Assembly (NCBI GenBank): GCA_036788215.1
Contig: DAIQNV010000002.1
Span: 39,092 to 103,091 of the forward strand
DNA: 64,000 bases
DNA from: DAIQNV01 sp036788215
GTDB taxonomy: Bacteria; Planctomycetota; Phycisphaerae; Phycisphaerales; UBA1924
Direction: 5' to 3'
Below the pieces are notes generated by a model. The model was not told the DNA's origin. It worked only from the letters and a program-made list of their open reading frames with translations, and ran no database searches. Shown in pieces: positions 26,043-35,130 of the stretch (within the stretch, counting starts at the first letter, position 1; the number at the start of each line of letters is the position of its first letter). The translations under genes were made by a program, and so were the position numbers.

Positions 26043-27074
26043 TCAGAGCTGGGCGAGGAATCGCACGTCGTTCTCGAAGAGCATGCGGATATCGGGGATG
26101 CGGTAGCGCCCCATCGCGATCCGCTCGATGCCGAAGCCGAAGGCGTACCCGGTCCAGACCTCCGGGTCGATGCCGCAGGCGTCGAGGACCGCGGGGTCGA
26201 CCATCCCGCACCCGCCCAGTTCGACCCAGCCCGCCGGCTCGTCGGGCTTCAGCGCGATTTTCATGTCGAGCTCCGCCGAGGGCTCCGTGAAGGGAAAGAA
26301 GCTGGGCCTGAGGCGGATGTCGGCGTCCTCGCCGAAGTACGCCCTCGCGAAACTCAGCAGCGTGGTCTTCAGATCGATCATCGACACGCCACGCCCGATG
26401 CACAGGCCCTCGATCTGGTGGAACATGAAGCTGTGCGTCGCGTCCACCGTGTCCGGGCGGTACACACGACCGGGCGAGATGACCTTGATCGGGGGCCCCC
26501 ACCCCTGCGCGACCGCGTCCTCCATGGTCCGGATCTGCACCGTCGAGGTCTGGCTCCGCAGCATCCGCGGCGCCCGGGTGGTCGCGGGGTCGTCGACATA
26601 GAAGTTGTCGATCGGATCGCGCGCCGGGTGCTCCGCCGGGATGTTCAGCTTCACGAAGTTGTGCTCGTCGTCCTCGAGCTCCGGGCCCTCCGCCACCTCG
26701 AAGCCCATCCGCCCGAACACCTCGGTCAGCTCATCGATCACCCGGCTGATGATGTGCCGCCGCCCCAGGCGCGCCGACTGCAGCAGACCGGGCTCCGTAA
26801 TGTCGAGCGCCGGGCCCGAAGACCCCGCGTGCCCGCCCACCCGCTGCCGGTGCGCCTCGAAACCCGCCTCGAGCGCCGACTTCACGTCGTTCAGACGCTT
26901 GCCGACCTCCGCCTTCTGCTCCTTGGGAACATCCTTCATCAGGGGCATCAGCCCCTTCAGCTTGCCCTTCGAACCCAGGTACGCGACACGCCAGGCCTCA
27001 AGCGCAGCCGCATCACCGACAGCCCCGAGTTCAGCGAACGCATCGGATTCCAGCGTGGACAGGTCGTCAAGCAT
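26043..27074 (-). CDS. pheS: Phenylalanine-tRNA ligase alpha subunit
   Basis: This 343-aa protein is the catalytic alpha subunit that charges tRNA-Phe. An N-terminal coiled-coil arm (residues about 1-90) precedes the class II core, with motif 2 around VDATHSFMFHQIEGLCIG and motif 3 at GYAFGFGIERIAMGRYRI. LRSQTSTVQIR and FFPFTEPSAELD are typical of PheS. pheT, usually the next gene, is not present downstream; a PEP-CTERM-like gene converges there instead. It is read from the same strand as the ribosomal cluster but behind a terminator. Confidence 0.97.
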   Translation of the reverse strand: MLDDLSTLESDAFAELGAVGDAAALEAWRVAYLGSKGKLKGLMPLMKDVPKEQKAEVGKRLNDVKSALEAGFEAHRQRVGGHAGSSGPALDITEPGLLQSARLGRRHIISRVIDELTEVFGRMGFEVAEGPELEDDEHNFVKLNIPAEHPARDPIDNFYVDDPATTRAPRMLRSQTSTVQIRTMEDAVAQGWGPPIKVISPGRVYRPDTVDATHSFMFHQIEGLCIGRGVSMIDLKTTLLSFARAYFGEDADIRLRPSFFPFTEPSAELDMKIALKPDEPAGWVELGGCGMVDPAVLDACGIDPEVWTGYAFGFGIERIAMGRYRIPDIRMLFENDVRFLAQL

Positions 27075-27150
27075 GGGGCAATCGTACCTCGGGCACAGGG
27101 CGGGCGCAACACACCCCGGGACACACGCGGGCGAGACCCGCCCGTCCCGG

Positions 27151-27179
27151 CAAAAACAACGCCCGCACAGGTGCGGGCG
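27151..27179 (-). terminator. Intrinsic terminator at the end of the ribosomal supercluster
   Basis: On the minus strand, downstream of rplQ, CGCCCGCAC and GTGCGGGCG form a 9-bp inverted repeat with a minimal loop, followed by TTGTTTTTG. This is a good Rho-independent terminator. Confidence 0.8.
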
Positions 27180-27208
27180 CTGGTGGGAAACAGGGTTGTC
27201 TGAGCAGG

Positions 27209-27916
27209 TCAGCTGGCGTTGCTCTGCTCGCCCTCGGAGGGCTGATCGACCGCGGGAGCGGTCTCGGCCACGTCGCCACCGGCGACCGCCGTCGCCGCAG
27301 CACCCTTGCCCGACTCCTTGCGGAGCTTGGCGGCAAAGGCCGTCCGCTTATCCGCCTGCCGGCGACGGCCCGAGGGGCGACCGCCGATCTCGGGGCCCTC
27401 CTCGGCGCCGACGAACTGCATCACCACGATCTCGCCCCCATCGCCCAGGCGGTGCCGCCCGAGCTTTACGATGCGGGTGTAGCCGCCGCTGCGGTCATCG
27501 AAGCGGGGCGCTACGTTCTCGAAGATGTGGCGGACGAGCTTCGGGGCCTTGCGGAGCTCGCCGTAGCGGTTCCGCTCGACCTGGTCCGAAGCCGGCAGAT
27601 CGAAGAACTGCCCGGCCCGCTCGCGCAGGCGGTCGACCGCCTCGCGCTCCTCGTCGGTGGCGTTCTTCGGGATGTGCGACCAGGCGAAGGCCCGGCGATC
27701 GCCGCCCAGCATCGAGACGACCTGACGACGCGAGTGCAGGTCGCCCTTCTTCGCCTTGGTCACGATCTTCTCGACGAAGGGCTGCAGGGCCTTGGCCTTG
27801 GGCAGCGTCGTCGTGATCTGGCCGTGCTCGAACAGGGACGCCGCCATATTGCGCAGCATCGCCTGGCGGTGGGAAGAGGTTCGACCGAGCTTGAAGCCTG
27901 CCTTGCGGTGACGCAT
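27209..27916 (-). CDS. rplQ: 50S ribosomal protein L17 with long C-terminal extension
   Basis: This 235-aa protein has a conserved L17 core in the first ~120 residues (MRHRKAGFKLGRTSSHRQAM). About 100 additional residues, basic and then acidic/Ala-rich, follow; bacterial L17 is usually near 120 aa. It is the last gene of the cluster, after rpoA, as in most bacteria. Confidence 0.95.
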   Translation of the reverse strand: MRHRKAGFKLGRTSSHRQAMLRNMAASLFEHGQITTTLPKAKALQPFVEKIVTKAKKGDLHSRRQVVSMLGGDRRAFAWSHIPKNATDEEREAVDRLRERAGQFFDLPASDQVERNRYGELRKAPKLVRHIFENVAPRFDDRSGGYTRIVKLGRHRLGDGGEIVVMQFVGAEEGPEIGGRPSGRRRQADKRTAFAAKLRKESGKGAAATAVAGGDVAETAPAVDQPSEGEQSNAS

Positions 27917-27947
27917 GACGATTCTCCGAAACTACGAGGGAGGGCGC

Positions 27948-28958
27948 TCAGTCGGCCCGGGCCATCTGGTATCCCTCGGGCAGTTCCATGCCGAGGTCGA
28001 GTTCCATGTCCTGAAGCTTGCGCTTCACTTCCCGCAGGCTCGTACGGCCGAAGCTGCGGAGCTTGAGCAGGTCCTGGTCGCTCTGCGTGACGAGCTGGGC
28101 GACCGTGTCGATCCGCGCCGACTCCAAGCAGTTGCTCGCCCGGACCGAAAGGTCCAGCTCGCCCACCGGCATGTTCAGCTTGCGGATCAGTTCCTCGTCC
28201 ACACCCGCAGCAGCCGCCGCCTCGTCCGAGACGCGCTCGTTCCCGAGCTCGAAGTACTGGACGAAGGGGTTCAGGTGCTTGCGGAAGATCTTGGCCGCCT
28301 CGACCAGCGCCATCTCGGGCGTGACCGTGCCGTCCGTCCAGACCTCCATCACCAGCTTGTCGTAGTTGGTCCGCTGGCCGACGCGCGTGTCCTCCACCGC
28401 GTACCGCACCCGCTGCACAGGGGAGTAGATCGCGTCGAGCGGGATCAGCCCGACCTCCTGCTCGTCCTGCGTGTTGTACTGCTCGCTCGCCGGCACGTAG
28501 CCCCGGCCCTTGCCCACCCGCAGTTCCATCTCGAACGCCACCTCGTCGGTCAGCGTCGCGATGACGAGGTCCTTGTTCACGATCGTGATCGCGGTGTCCG
28601 CCTCGATCAGGTCAGCGGTCACCTCGCCCGGGCCCTGCGCCGCGAGCTTCATCGTCTTGGGCTCGTCGCCCTCGAGCCTCACCACCAGGCTCTTGATGTT
28701 CAGGATGATGTCCGTGACATCCTCCAGAACACCCGGCAGGCTCGTGAACTCGTGCTCCGCACCCTTGATCTTCACCCCGGTCACCGCGGCGCCCTCGAGC
28801 GAACTCAGCAGCACCCGACGAAGGCTGTTGCCCACCGTCGTGCCGAACCCGCGCTCGAACGGCTCGATCGAGAAGCGACCGTACACATCGGACCGGAACT
28901 TGGGATCGGCGGTGACCTTCGACGGAAGCTCAAGCCCGCGCCAGCGAACACGCATCAT
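27948..28958 (-). CDS. rpoA: RNA polymerase alpha subunit
   Basis: This 336-aa protein has the alpha N-terminal dimerisation/assembly domain (FGTTVGNSLRRVLLSSLEGAA) and the C-terminal domain that contacts promoter DNA and activators (LDLSVRASNCLESARIDTV, LLKLRSFGRTSLREVKRKL). It lies between rpsK and rplQ. rpsD, which normally precedes rpoA, is absent here. Confidence 0.98.
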   Translation of the reverse strand: MMRVRWRGLELPSKVTADPKFRSDVYGRFSIEPFERGFGTTVGNSLRRVLLSSLEGAAVTGVKIKGAEHEFTSLPGVLEDVTDIILNIKSLVVRLEGDEPKTMKLAAQGPGEVTADLIEADTAITIVNKDLVIATLTDEVAFEMELRVGKGRGYVPASEQYNTQDEQEVGLIPLDAIYSPVQRVRYAVEDTRVGQRTNYDKLVMEVWTDGTVTPEMALVEAAKIFRKHLNPFVQYFELGNERVSDEAAAAAGVDEELIRKLNMPVGELDLSVRASNCLESARIDTVAQLVTQSDQDLLKLRSFGRTSLREVKRKLQDMELDLGMELPEGYQMARAD

Positions 28959-29140
28959 GATCAGAATCCTTCCGGCATCCTGCCGGTGTGCAGCGGAGGC
29001 CTTCGATCGAGCCTGTCACCCGCACGGCTCACGGGTCCGCCGCCCCGCTGCCGGGCGGCGCCCCTTCTTGCCGTTCGGGCCCGGCGTCGCACCGGCGACG
29101 CCTGCAATCAAATGTCACCGACCGCAAATAGCCCGGAGGG

Positions 29141-29521
29141 TCACACGCGGCGCTTTTTCCGAGGGCGGCACCCGTTGTGAGGCACCGGGGTGTGGTCCTC
29201 CACCGCCGTCACCCGGATACCGGTCGAGACCAGCCCCTGCACCGCGGACTCGCGTCCCGCCCCGGTGCCGGTGACCTTCACCTCGACCTCGCTCATCCCC
29301 ATCTTCCGGACCTTCTGACCGACCTGCTCCCCGGCCCGTGTCGCCGCGAAGGGCGTCGACTTCCGAGCGCCCTTGAAGCCGATCGTGCCAGCCGAGTCCC
29401 ACGCGAGCGTCTCGCCCGAGGTGTCGGTGATGGTGACGATGGTGTTGTTGTGCGTCGCCTTGATGTGCGCGATCCCGCGGACCACACCCTTGCGAACCTT
29501 CTTCTGCTTCTGCTTCGCCAT
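29141..29521 (-). CDS. rpsK: 30S ribosomal protein S11
   Basis: This 126-aa S11 has the conserved GIAHIKATHNNTIVTITD start and the C-terminal HNGCRPRKKRRV signature. A 182-bp gap to rpoA replaces the usual rpsD; no S4-like sequence is seen in it. Confidence 0.98.
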   Translation of the reverse strand: MAKQKQKKVRKGVVRGIAHIKATHNNTIVTITDTSGETLAWDSAGTIGFKGARKSTPFAATRAGEQVGQKVRKMGMSEVEVKVTGTGAGRESAVQGLVSTGIRVTAVEDHTPVPHNGCRPRKKRRV

Positions 29522-29575
29522 GAGAATCGCTGCTCCGGTCCTGGCCCGGGCGGAACGCCCGATGCGGACAAGCCT

Positions 29576-29953
29576 TTAGCCCTTCACGCCCTTCTTGCCG
29601 GCGACCGTCTTCTTGCGACCCTTACGCGTACGAGCGTTGCAACGCGTCCGCTGGCCACGCGTCGGCAGGCCCGAACGGTGGCGGTCACCCCGGTAGCTGC
29701 GAATGTCACGCAGCCGCTGGATGTTCTGCGTCACCTGCCGGCGGAGCGCACCCTCCACCAGGAAGTTCGAGTCGATGATCGAGTTGATCATCGCGATCTG
29801 CTGCTCGCTCACCTCGTTCGCCCGGAGATCCGGGTCGATCTGGGCCTCGGCCAGAATGTCGCCCGCGAACTTCGGACCGATCCCGTGCACATACTGAAGT
29901 GCATAAAGGATCTTCTTGCGGTCCGGAACATCAACACCTGCAATACGCGGCAT
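29576..29953 (-). CDS. rpsM: 30S ribosomal protein S13
   Basis: This 125-aa S13 has the MPRIAGVDVPDRKKILYAL N-terminus, the IRSYRGDRHRSGLPTRGQRT core and the Lys/Arg-rich tail. It contacts the head of the small subunit and tRNA. Preceded by rpmJ. Confidence 0.98.
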   Translation of the reverse strand: MPRIAGVDVPDRKKILYALQYVHGIGPKFAGDILAEAQIDPDLRANEVSEQQIAMINSIIDSNFLVEGALRRQVTQNIQRLRDIRSYRGDRHRSGLPTRGQRTRCNARTRKGRKKTVAGKKGVKG

Positions 29954-29956
29954 CGG

Positions 29957-30073
29957 TTACCCCTGCACCTGCTTGTGCTTCGGATCGGCCTTGCAAATCA
30001 CCCGCACCTTGCCCTTGCGGCGGATGACCTGGCACTGGTTGCAGATCCGCTTGACGCTTGCTTTGACCTTCAT
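29957..30073 (-). CDS. rpmJ: 50S ribosomal protein L36
   Basis: This 38-aa protein reads MKVKASVKRICNQCQVIRR... with Cys11, Cys14, Cys27 and His33 of the L36 zinc site intact, so this is the zinc-binding form. It ends three bases before rpsM. It is too short to stand out by length alone. infA, often just upstream, is missing. Confidence 0.95.
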   Translation of the reverse strand: MKVKASVKRICNQCQVIRRKGKVRVICKADPKHKQVQG

Positions 30074-30240
30074 CGCACACCCGCCCCGCCCCTGGGGCGG
30101 CCGCTCGTGGTTTGATCTCGATACAACATCCCGCGCCGCAGCGTAGAGCCTCCGGCGCGGGGAGAAGCCTAGACCGCCCGGCGCTCCCCGTCATCAGGAA
30201 AGCACCAGCCATTTCGTGATTCGCTCGGAAGCCACACCAA

Positions 30241-31035
30241 TCATTCTCCTATCGGCGTCAACACCCGCCGCCCGTCCACCGTCACCGCCACCGTCCGCTC
30301 CTCCCCCGAAGCCCGCTCCAGAGACCCGGTGACCACGGTCCAGCCATCGTCCAGCCCCACCAACGCCACCGACCCCGGGCCCACAGCCCCCGCCACCACC
30401 ACCGGCTCCACCGTCAGCACCATCCCGGGCCACAGCACGAAATCTCGGAACCCTGGCCCGGGAACCAGGGGACAGGCCGGCCCCTCGTGCAGCCCCCGCC
30501 CGATCCCGTGCCCATCCAGCCCTGGCACGATCAACACGCCCTCCACCGCCGCCGCGAGCCCCGCCGCCCCGACCACCGACGACCACGCCCTCCCGGGCCC
30601 GATCGCCCCGATCGCCGCCCGCAGAACCGCGTTGCCCGCCCGGCGCAGGCGCTCCCCCTCCCCGTCCTCCCCAACGCCGCCAACGACCACCGTCGTCGCC
30701 CCGTCCGCGAACCACCCGTCCAGCTCCACCGCCAGATCCAGCGTCACCAGATCCCCCGCGCGGAGAAGCCGCTCGCTCGGCACCGCGTTCGCCGCCTCTT
30801 CGTTCACGCACACGCACGCCGGGCCATCGAACGCCGGCCCCCCGCCCTCGCGAAAGCCCTCGAGCGCAGGCCGCCCGCCCCGCTCGCGAACGAAGTCACC
30901 CAGCCGGTCCGCGACCTCCCGCGTCGTCTCGTGCTCGCGCAGGCTGCCGCCGACGCTCCGGAGCGCCCGCGCGACTAGGCCCCCCGCCTCGCCGATGCGG
31001 CCAATCTCGCCACCGGTGTAGACGCGGACCGGCAC
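30241..31035 (-). CDS. map: Methionine aminopeptidase type I, with substrate-pocket His replaced by Asn
   Basis: This 264-aa protein is a type I MetAP that removes the initiator Met from nascent proteins. Metal ligands are present: Asp100, Asp111, the GHGIGRG His, the TVEP Glu, and Glu in the EERT segment near the C-terminus. At the position of E. coli His79 (CHGIP), which contacts the N-terminal Met, it has Asn83 (ANAVP). The sequence is compositionally Gly/Ala/Val-rich and more divergent than usual. It follows secY, where map commonly sits, but a second MetAP may exist elsewhere in the genome. Confidence 0.88.
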   Translation of the reverse strand: MPVRVYTGGEIGRIGEAGGLVARALRSVGGSLREHETTREVADRLGDFVRERGGRPALEGFREGGGPAFDGPACVCVNEEAANAVPSERLLRAGDLVTLDLAVELDGWFADGATTVVVGGVGEDGEGERLRRAGNAVLRAAIGAIGPGRAWSSVVGAAGLAAAVEGVLIVPGLDGHGIGRGLHEGPACPLVPGPGFRDFVLWPGMVLTVEPVVVAGAVGPGSVALVGLDDGWTVVTGSLERASGEERTVAVTVDGRRVLTPIGE

Positions 31036-31059
31036 GCCCCGCCCCCGAGAGGCCCCCGA

Positions 31060-32517
31060 TCAGCCCCGGGGCTTCGGCGCCTTACCCATCTCGTCGGACC
31101 CGCCCAGGAAGCCCGCGTAGTTCCGCATCAGCAGGTTCGCCTCCACCCGTTGCAGGAAGTCGAGCGCCACCGACACCACGATGAGCAGACCCGTGCCGCC
31201 CAGGAACTGCGTCACCACGAAGTCGATGTTCAGGCTCCGGTTCACCACCATGGGCATCACTGCGATGATCGCGAGGAACGCCGCCCCCACGAAGGTGATC
31301 CGCTCCATCACCGTCTCGAGGTACTCCGCGGTCCGGGGCCCGGGGCGCAACCCCGGGATGAACGACCCGTGATCACGCAGCTGCTTGCTCATCTCCTCCG
31401 GGTTGAACTGCACCGTGATCCAGAAGTAGCTGAAGAAGAACACCATGCCGATGAACAGCAGGTTGTACGGGAACTCGCCCATCATGAAGTTGTTGCTCAG
31501 CCACTGCGTGAAGCCGAACCACCAGCCACCCGCCATCGCCTCCTCGCCCACGAGAGAGGCGTTCCGGGCCTGCTCGTGCAGCGCCCCAAAGATCACGCTC
31601 GGGAAGATCATCAGGGAGCTGGCGAAGATGATCGGCATCACGCCGCCATGGTTCACACGCAGGGGCAGGTAGCTCCGCTGCCCGCCGAAGACGCGCCGCC
31701 CCCGCGTGTGCTTCGCCTGCTGCACCGGGATCCGCCGCTGCGCCACCGTCATCACCACGCAGCCCGACACGACGAGCAGGAACCCGCCCAGCAGCATCGC
31801 GAGGCCCAGCCAGCCGATCTTGGTCGGGTCGCCCGGCTCGAACTGCCCGTACACCGTCATCACCGCGCCGGGCATGCCCGTCAGGATGCCCGCCATGATG
31901 ATCAGGCTGATGCCGTTGCCGATGCCGAACCGGTCGATCTGCTCGCCCAACCACATCAGGAAGGTCGTGCCCGCGGTCAGCGCCGTGATGCCCATCACCC
32001 ACCACAGAGGATTGTTCGCCCACTCCGGGTACACCATGCCCTGCCCGCGGATGAACGCGAGCCACCCGAACGCCTGGATCAGGCAGAGCCCGATCGTCGC
32101 GTACCGCGTGTACTCCTGGATCTTCTGCTGGCCCGTCGGGCCCTCTTCGCGCAGACGCTTCAGGGGCTCCCACACCCCGCCCAGCAGCTGGAAGATGATC
32201 GCCGCCGAGATGTAGGGCATGATCCCAAGTCCGAAGATCGTCGACTGCCCGAACGCCCCGCCCGAAAAGATCGAGACGAACGACGCGACGCGACCCGCCG
32301 CGTTGCCCTCCTGGGCCGCACGCTCGAAGTACTCCGACAGCACCGTCTGGTTCACGCCCGGGAGCGGGATCCAGAAGCCGATGCGATAGACCGCGAGCAT
32401 GCCCAGGGTGAACAGGAGCTTGTTGCGAAGCTCGTCGACCTTGAACACATTGACGATGGTCTGGAAGACATTCATACCGCGGGAACTCCCCGGGGGTTGG
32501 GGGATGGGGTCAGGCAC
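31060..32517 (-). CDS. secY: Protein translocase subunit SecY
   Basis: This 485-aa inner-membrane channel protein has ten predicted membrane segments. Conserved motifs include YRIGFWIPLPGVN (after the first helix), GLGIMPYISAAIIFQLL and FNPEEMSKQLRDHGSFIPG. It forms the Sec channel with SecE and SecG. Its place between rplO and map is standard. Confidence 0.98.
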   Translation of the reverse strand: MPDPIPQPPGSSRGMNVFQTIVNVFKVDELRNKLLFTLGMLAVYRIGFWIPLPGVNQTVLSEYFERAAQEGNAAGRVASFVSIFSGGAFGQSTIFGLGIMPYISAAIIFQLLGGVWEPLKRLREEGPTGQQKIQEYTRYATIGLCLIQAFGWLAFIRGQGMVYPEWANNPLWWVMGITALTAGTTFLMWLGEQIDRFGIGNGISLIIMAGILTGMPGAVMTVYGQFEPGDPTKIGWLGLAMLLGGFLLVVSGCVVMTVAQRRIPVQQAKHTRGRRVFGGQRSYLPLRVNHGGVMPIIFASSLMIFPSVIFGALHEQARNASLVGEEAMAGGWWFGFTQWLSNNFMMGEFPYNLLFIGMVFFFSYFWITVQFNPEEMSKQLRDHGSFIPGLRPGPRTAEYLETVMERITFVGAAFLAIIAVMPMVVNRSLNIDFVVTQFLGGTGLLIVVSVALDFLQRVEANLLMRNYAGFLGGSDEMGKAPKPRG

Positions 32518-32568
32518 CGGCCACCGCGGGGCCGGCGTCGACCCCGCCGCGGGTGAACCGGCGATCGG

Positions 32569-33180
32569 TCAGTTCTTCTTCAGAACCTCGCCACGCGACG
32601 CCGCCTCGGCCTTCTTCTGCTGGAAAGCACGCCGCTTGGCCTTCTTCGTCTGATTCTTCGGGGCACGGTCGTCCGCGTTGCGGTCGACGCCACGGACACG
32701 GTCGCGCCTGGTGCCCAGCTCGTTCACCTTGCCGCCCGCGCCCTCGACGAGCCGGCGGACCGAGTCGGTCACCCGGTGCACCTCGAGCTCGTACGCGACC
32801 GAGAGACTCTCCTGGCCCTCGGGAAGCGACCCGAGCACCTTGATGTCCCGGCTGTCGTCACGCACCAGCCCGGCAGCGACCAGGCCCTCCGGCGTGACCT
32901 TCCCGCCCGACTTGAACGCGTCGGACTGCAGGAGGTCGCGGAGGTTGATCGTCCAGAAGTGCTGCGTGAACGCGCTGTTCGAGAAGCCGAACTTCGGCAT
33001 CCGCCGGAAGTAGGGCATCTGCCCGCCCTCGAACTGGATGCGACGGCTGTACCCGCTCCGCGACCCGGCGCCCTTGTGACCCCGGCCGGCCTGCTTGCCC
33101 GTGCCGGAGCCCTGGCCGCGACCGATCCGCTTGCGGTCCTTGTACTTGCCGGCCAGTGCGGTGATTTCGTGGATCATCAT
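32569..33180 (-). CDS. rplO: 50S ribosomal protein L15 with basic C-terminal tail
   Basis: This 203-aa L15 has the Gly/Arg-rich KRIGRGQGSGTGKQAGRGHKG start and the FEGGQMPYFRRMPKFGFSN core. About 50 extra C-terminal residues are strongly basic (TKKAKRRAFQQKKAE). rpmD (L30), usually just upstream, is not in the 68-bp gap to rpsE. Confidence 0.97.
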   Translation of the reverse strand: MMIHEITALAGKYKDRKRIGRGQGSGTGKQAGRGHKGAGSRSGYSRRIQFEGGQMPYFRRMPKFGFSNSAFTQHFWTINLRDLLQSDAFKSGGKVTPEGLVAAGLVRDDSRDIKVLGSLPEGQESLSVAYELEVHRVTDSVRRLVEGAGGKVNELGTRRDRVRGVDRNADDRAPKNQTKKAKRRAFQQKKAEAASRGEVLKKN

Positions 33181-33248
33181 GGCGTTGGATCCTTGCTCGT
33201 CCGTTCGCCCAGCCGGGGCTGCGCTGAAGCGCCCGCCCCGGTGGATAG

Positions 33249-34001
33249 TTAGCTGCCGCTCGCGCCCGGTCCGTCGCCGGCCGGCTTGTTCTCACCCGAG
33301 GCCTGAGGCCCCGACGCTCCACCCTGGTCACCGCCGCCGTCGCGACCACGACCCGGCCCGCCGCGACCGCCGCGACCGCCGCCGCCTCCGCCGCGACCGC
33401 CGCGACCACCGCGACGCTCCTGGCCGATCGTGTTGACCGGGCCCCGCATCTTCTCGCCCACCGTCTTGGGCATGAACCGCTGGCCCCGCTCCACGCGCTC
33501 CTCGATGTCGGTCGTGCTGATCTCGACCCCCCGGAGCTCGGCGACGTCCTCACGCATGCGCAGGTGCCCCACGCCCTCGAAGATCGCCTTGATCACGTTG
33601 AGCTTGTTCGTCGATCCGTAGCACTTCGTCAGGCAGTCGGTCACGCCGGCCATCTCGAGGACCGCGCGGACGGTCGCGCCCGCCACGACGCCCGTACCGG
33701 GCGACGCCGGGATCAGCCGCACCCTGCTGGCGCTGAACCGGCCTTCAACCTCGTGGGGCACCGTCGTGCCGATCCGGGGAAGGCTGATCATGTTCCGGCG
33801 GGCCACCTTCTGGGCCTTCTCGATCGCGAGGGGCACTTCCTTGCTCTTCGCGTACCCGTAGCCCACCTTCCCGCGCTTGTCGCCCACGACGACCAGCGCG
33901 CCGAAGCTGAACCGCCGACCGCCCTTCACCGTGGCGCTGGTGCGGTAGATGTTGACCGTCTGGGATTCGAGACTCGTCGCCTCGTCGAGCATTTCCGCCA
34001 T
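33249..34001 (-). CDS. rpsE: 30S ribosomal protein S5 with RGG-repeat tail
   Basis: This 250-aa S5 has the double-stranded-RNA-binding-like N-terminal domain (GGRRFSFGALVVVGDKRGKVG) and the conserved VEGRFSASRVRLIPASPGTG core. From about 195 a Gly/Arg-rich tail with several RGG units (RRGGRGGRGGGGGGRGGRGG) and a polar end is added. Typical bacterial S5 ends near residue 165-200 without such a tail. Confidence 0.97.
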   Translation of the reverse strand: MAEMLDEATSLESQTVNIYRTSATVKGGRRFSFGALVVVGDKRGKVGYGYAKSKEVPLAIEKAQKVARRNMISLPRIGTTVPHEVEGRFSASRVRLIPASPGTGVVAGATVRAVLEMAGVTDCLTKCYGSTNKLNVIKAIFEGVGHLRMREDVAELRGVEISTTDIEERVERGQRFMPKTVGEKMRGPVNTIGQERRGGRGGRGGGGGGRGGRGGPGRGRDGGGDQGGASGPQASGENKPAGDGPGASGS

Positions 34002-34066
34002 TGGTGCACGCTTCCGCTTCGGTTCGCCCGCTGACGGGCGCTGTCCGTGGTTCCGTTCGACCCGAC

Positions 34067-34429
34067 TCAGAACTTCAATCCGCCCTCACGGGCCGCGTCC
34101 GCGAGCGCCTTCACACGCCCGTGGTACTTGAAGCCCCCGCGGTCGAACACGACCGCCTCGACGCCCTTCGCCTTGGCCCGCTCCGCGAGCCGGGCACCGA
34201 CGCCCGCGGCAGCCGCCGCGTTCCCGGTCCCGTCGCCCGCCGCGTCCTTGTCACGCGTCGACGCTGCAGCGAGCGTCACGCCCGCCATGTCATCGACCAC
34301 CTGAGCATAGATGTGATTCAGCGAGCGATACACGCACAAACGGGGCTTCTCGGGGGTACCGATCGCCCGCTTGCGGATCCCGATCCGCCGACGCACACGA
34401 CGCTTAACCTTGACTTTCTGCTTGTCCAT
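34067..34429 (-). CDS. rplR: 50S ribosomal protein L18
   Basis: This 120-aa L18 has RLCVYRSLNHIYAQVVDD-type central sequence (PRLCVYRSLNHIYAQ) and the GFKYHGRVKALADAAREGG C-terminus. It binds 5S rRNA. Standard position between rplF and rpsE. Confidence 0.97.
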   Translation of the reverse strand: MDKQKVKVKRRVRRRIGIRKRAIGTPEKPRLCVYRSLNHIYAQVVDDMAGVTLAAASTRDKDAAGDGTGNAAAAAGVGARLAERAKAKGVEAVVFDRGGFKYHGRVKALADAAREGGLKF

Positions 34430-34487
34430 CGTCGCTCGCCTTCCATGCCGACGCCCGGGCTCCCCGGGGTCGACCGACCCATCGGGA

Positions 34488-35033
34488 TCACTTGCCGAAC
34501 TGCTTGCCTTCCTTCTTGCGGATCACCTCGTCGGCGTACCGCACACCCTTGCCGTTGTAGGGCTCGGGCTTCCGGCGGGCCCGCACGGACGCCGCAAACT
34601 GCCCCACCGCCTGCTTGTCCGCACCGCTGATCGTCACCATGTCCTTCTCGACCGTGACGCTCACGCCCGTGGGGATCGGGGCCAGGATCGGGTTCGCGAA
34701 GCCCACGTTCAGACGCAGCGCCTGGCCCTGCACAGCCGCGGTCCAGCCGACGCCCACCACCTGGAGCTTCTTCGAGAACCCCGTCGTCACGCCCTCGACC
34801 ATGTTCGAGACCAGCGCCCGGGTCGTGCCCCACAGGGCGCGGATCTTCCGCTCCCCGGCGATCTTCTCGTCGACGGTCACCGTCACCGAGCCATCCTCCA
34901 CCACCACTTCCACCTCGGGGCGGTGCGTAAAGCTCAGCGACCCCTTCGGGCCCTCGACCTTGACCAGCCGGTCCGCGACGCTCACCTTCACGCCGCTGGG
35001 AACCGACACGGGCTTCTTACCGATACGCGACAT
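34488..35033 (-). CDS. rplF: 50S ribosomal protein L6
   Basis: This 181-aa L6 has the MSRIGKKPVSVPSGVKVSV start, the GPKGSLSF motif, and the C-terminal RRKPEPYNGKGVRYADEVI signature. Two L6 domains of normal length. Confidence 0.98.
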   Translation of the reverse strand: MSRIGKKPVSVPSGVKVSVADRLVKVEGPKGSLSFTHRPEVEVVVEDGSVTVTVDEKIAGERKIRALWGTTRALVSNMVEGVTTGFSKKLQVVGVGWTAAVQGQALRLNVGFANPILAPIPTGVSVTVEKDMVTISGADKQAVGQFAASVRARRKPEPYNGKGVRYADEVIRKKEGKQFGK

Positions 35034-35130
35034 GGCCTGTCCTCGTCTTCCGCACCCGGGCTCGCCGGAGCGGGGATTCCATGGGCCCGGGGCGAACGCC
35101 GCCCCGAATCTGTTCCTCGACGATGCCGAC

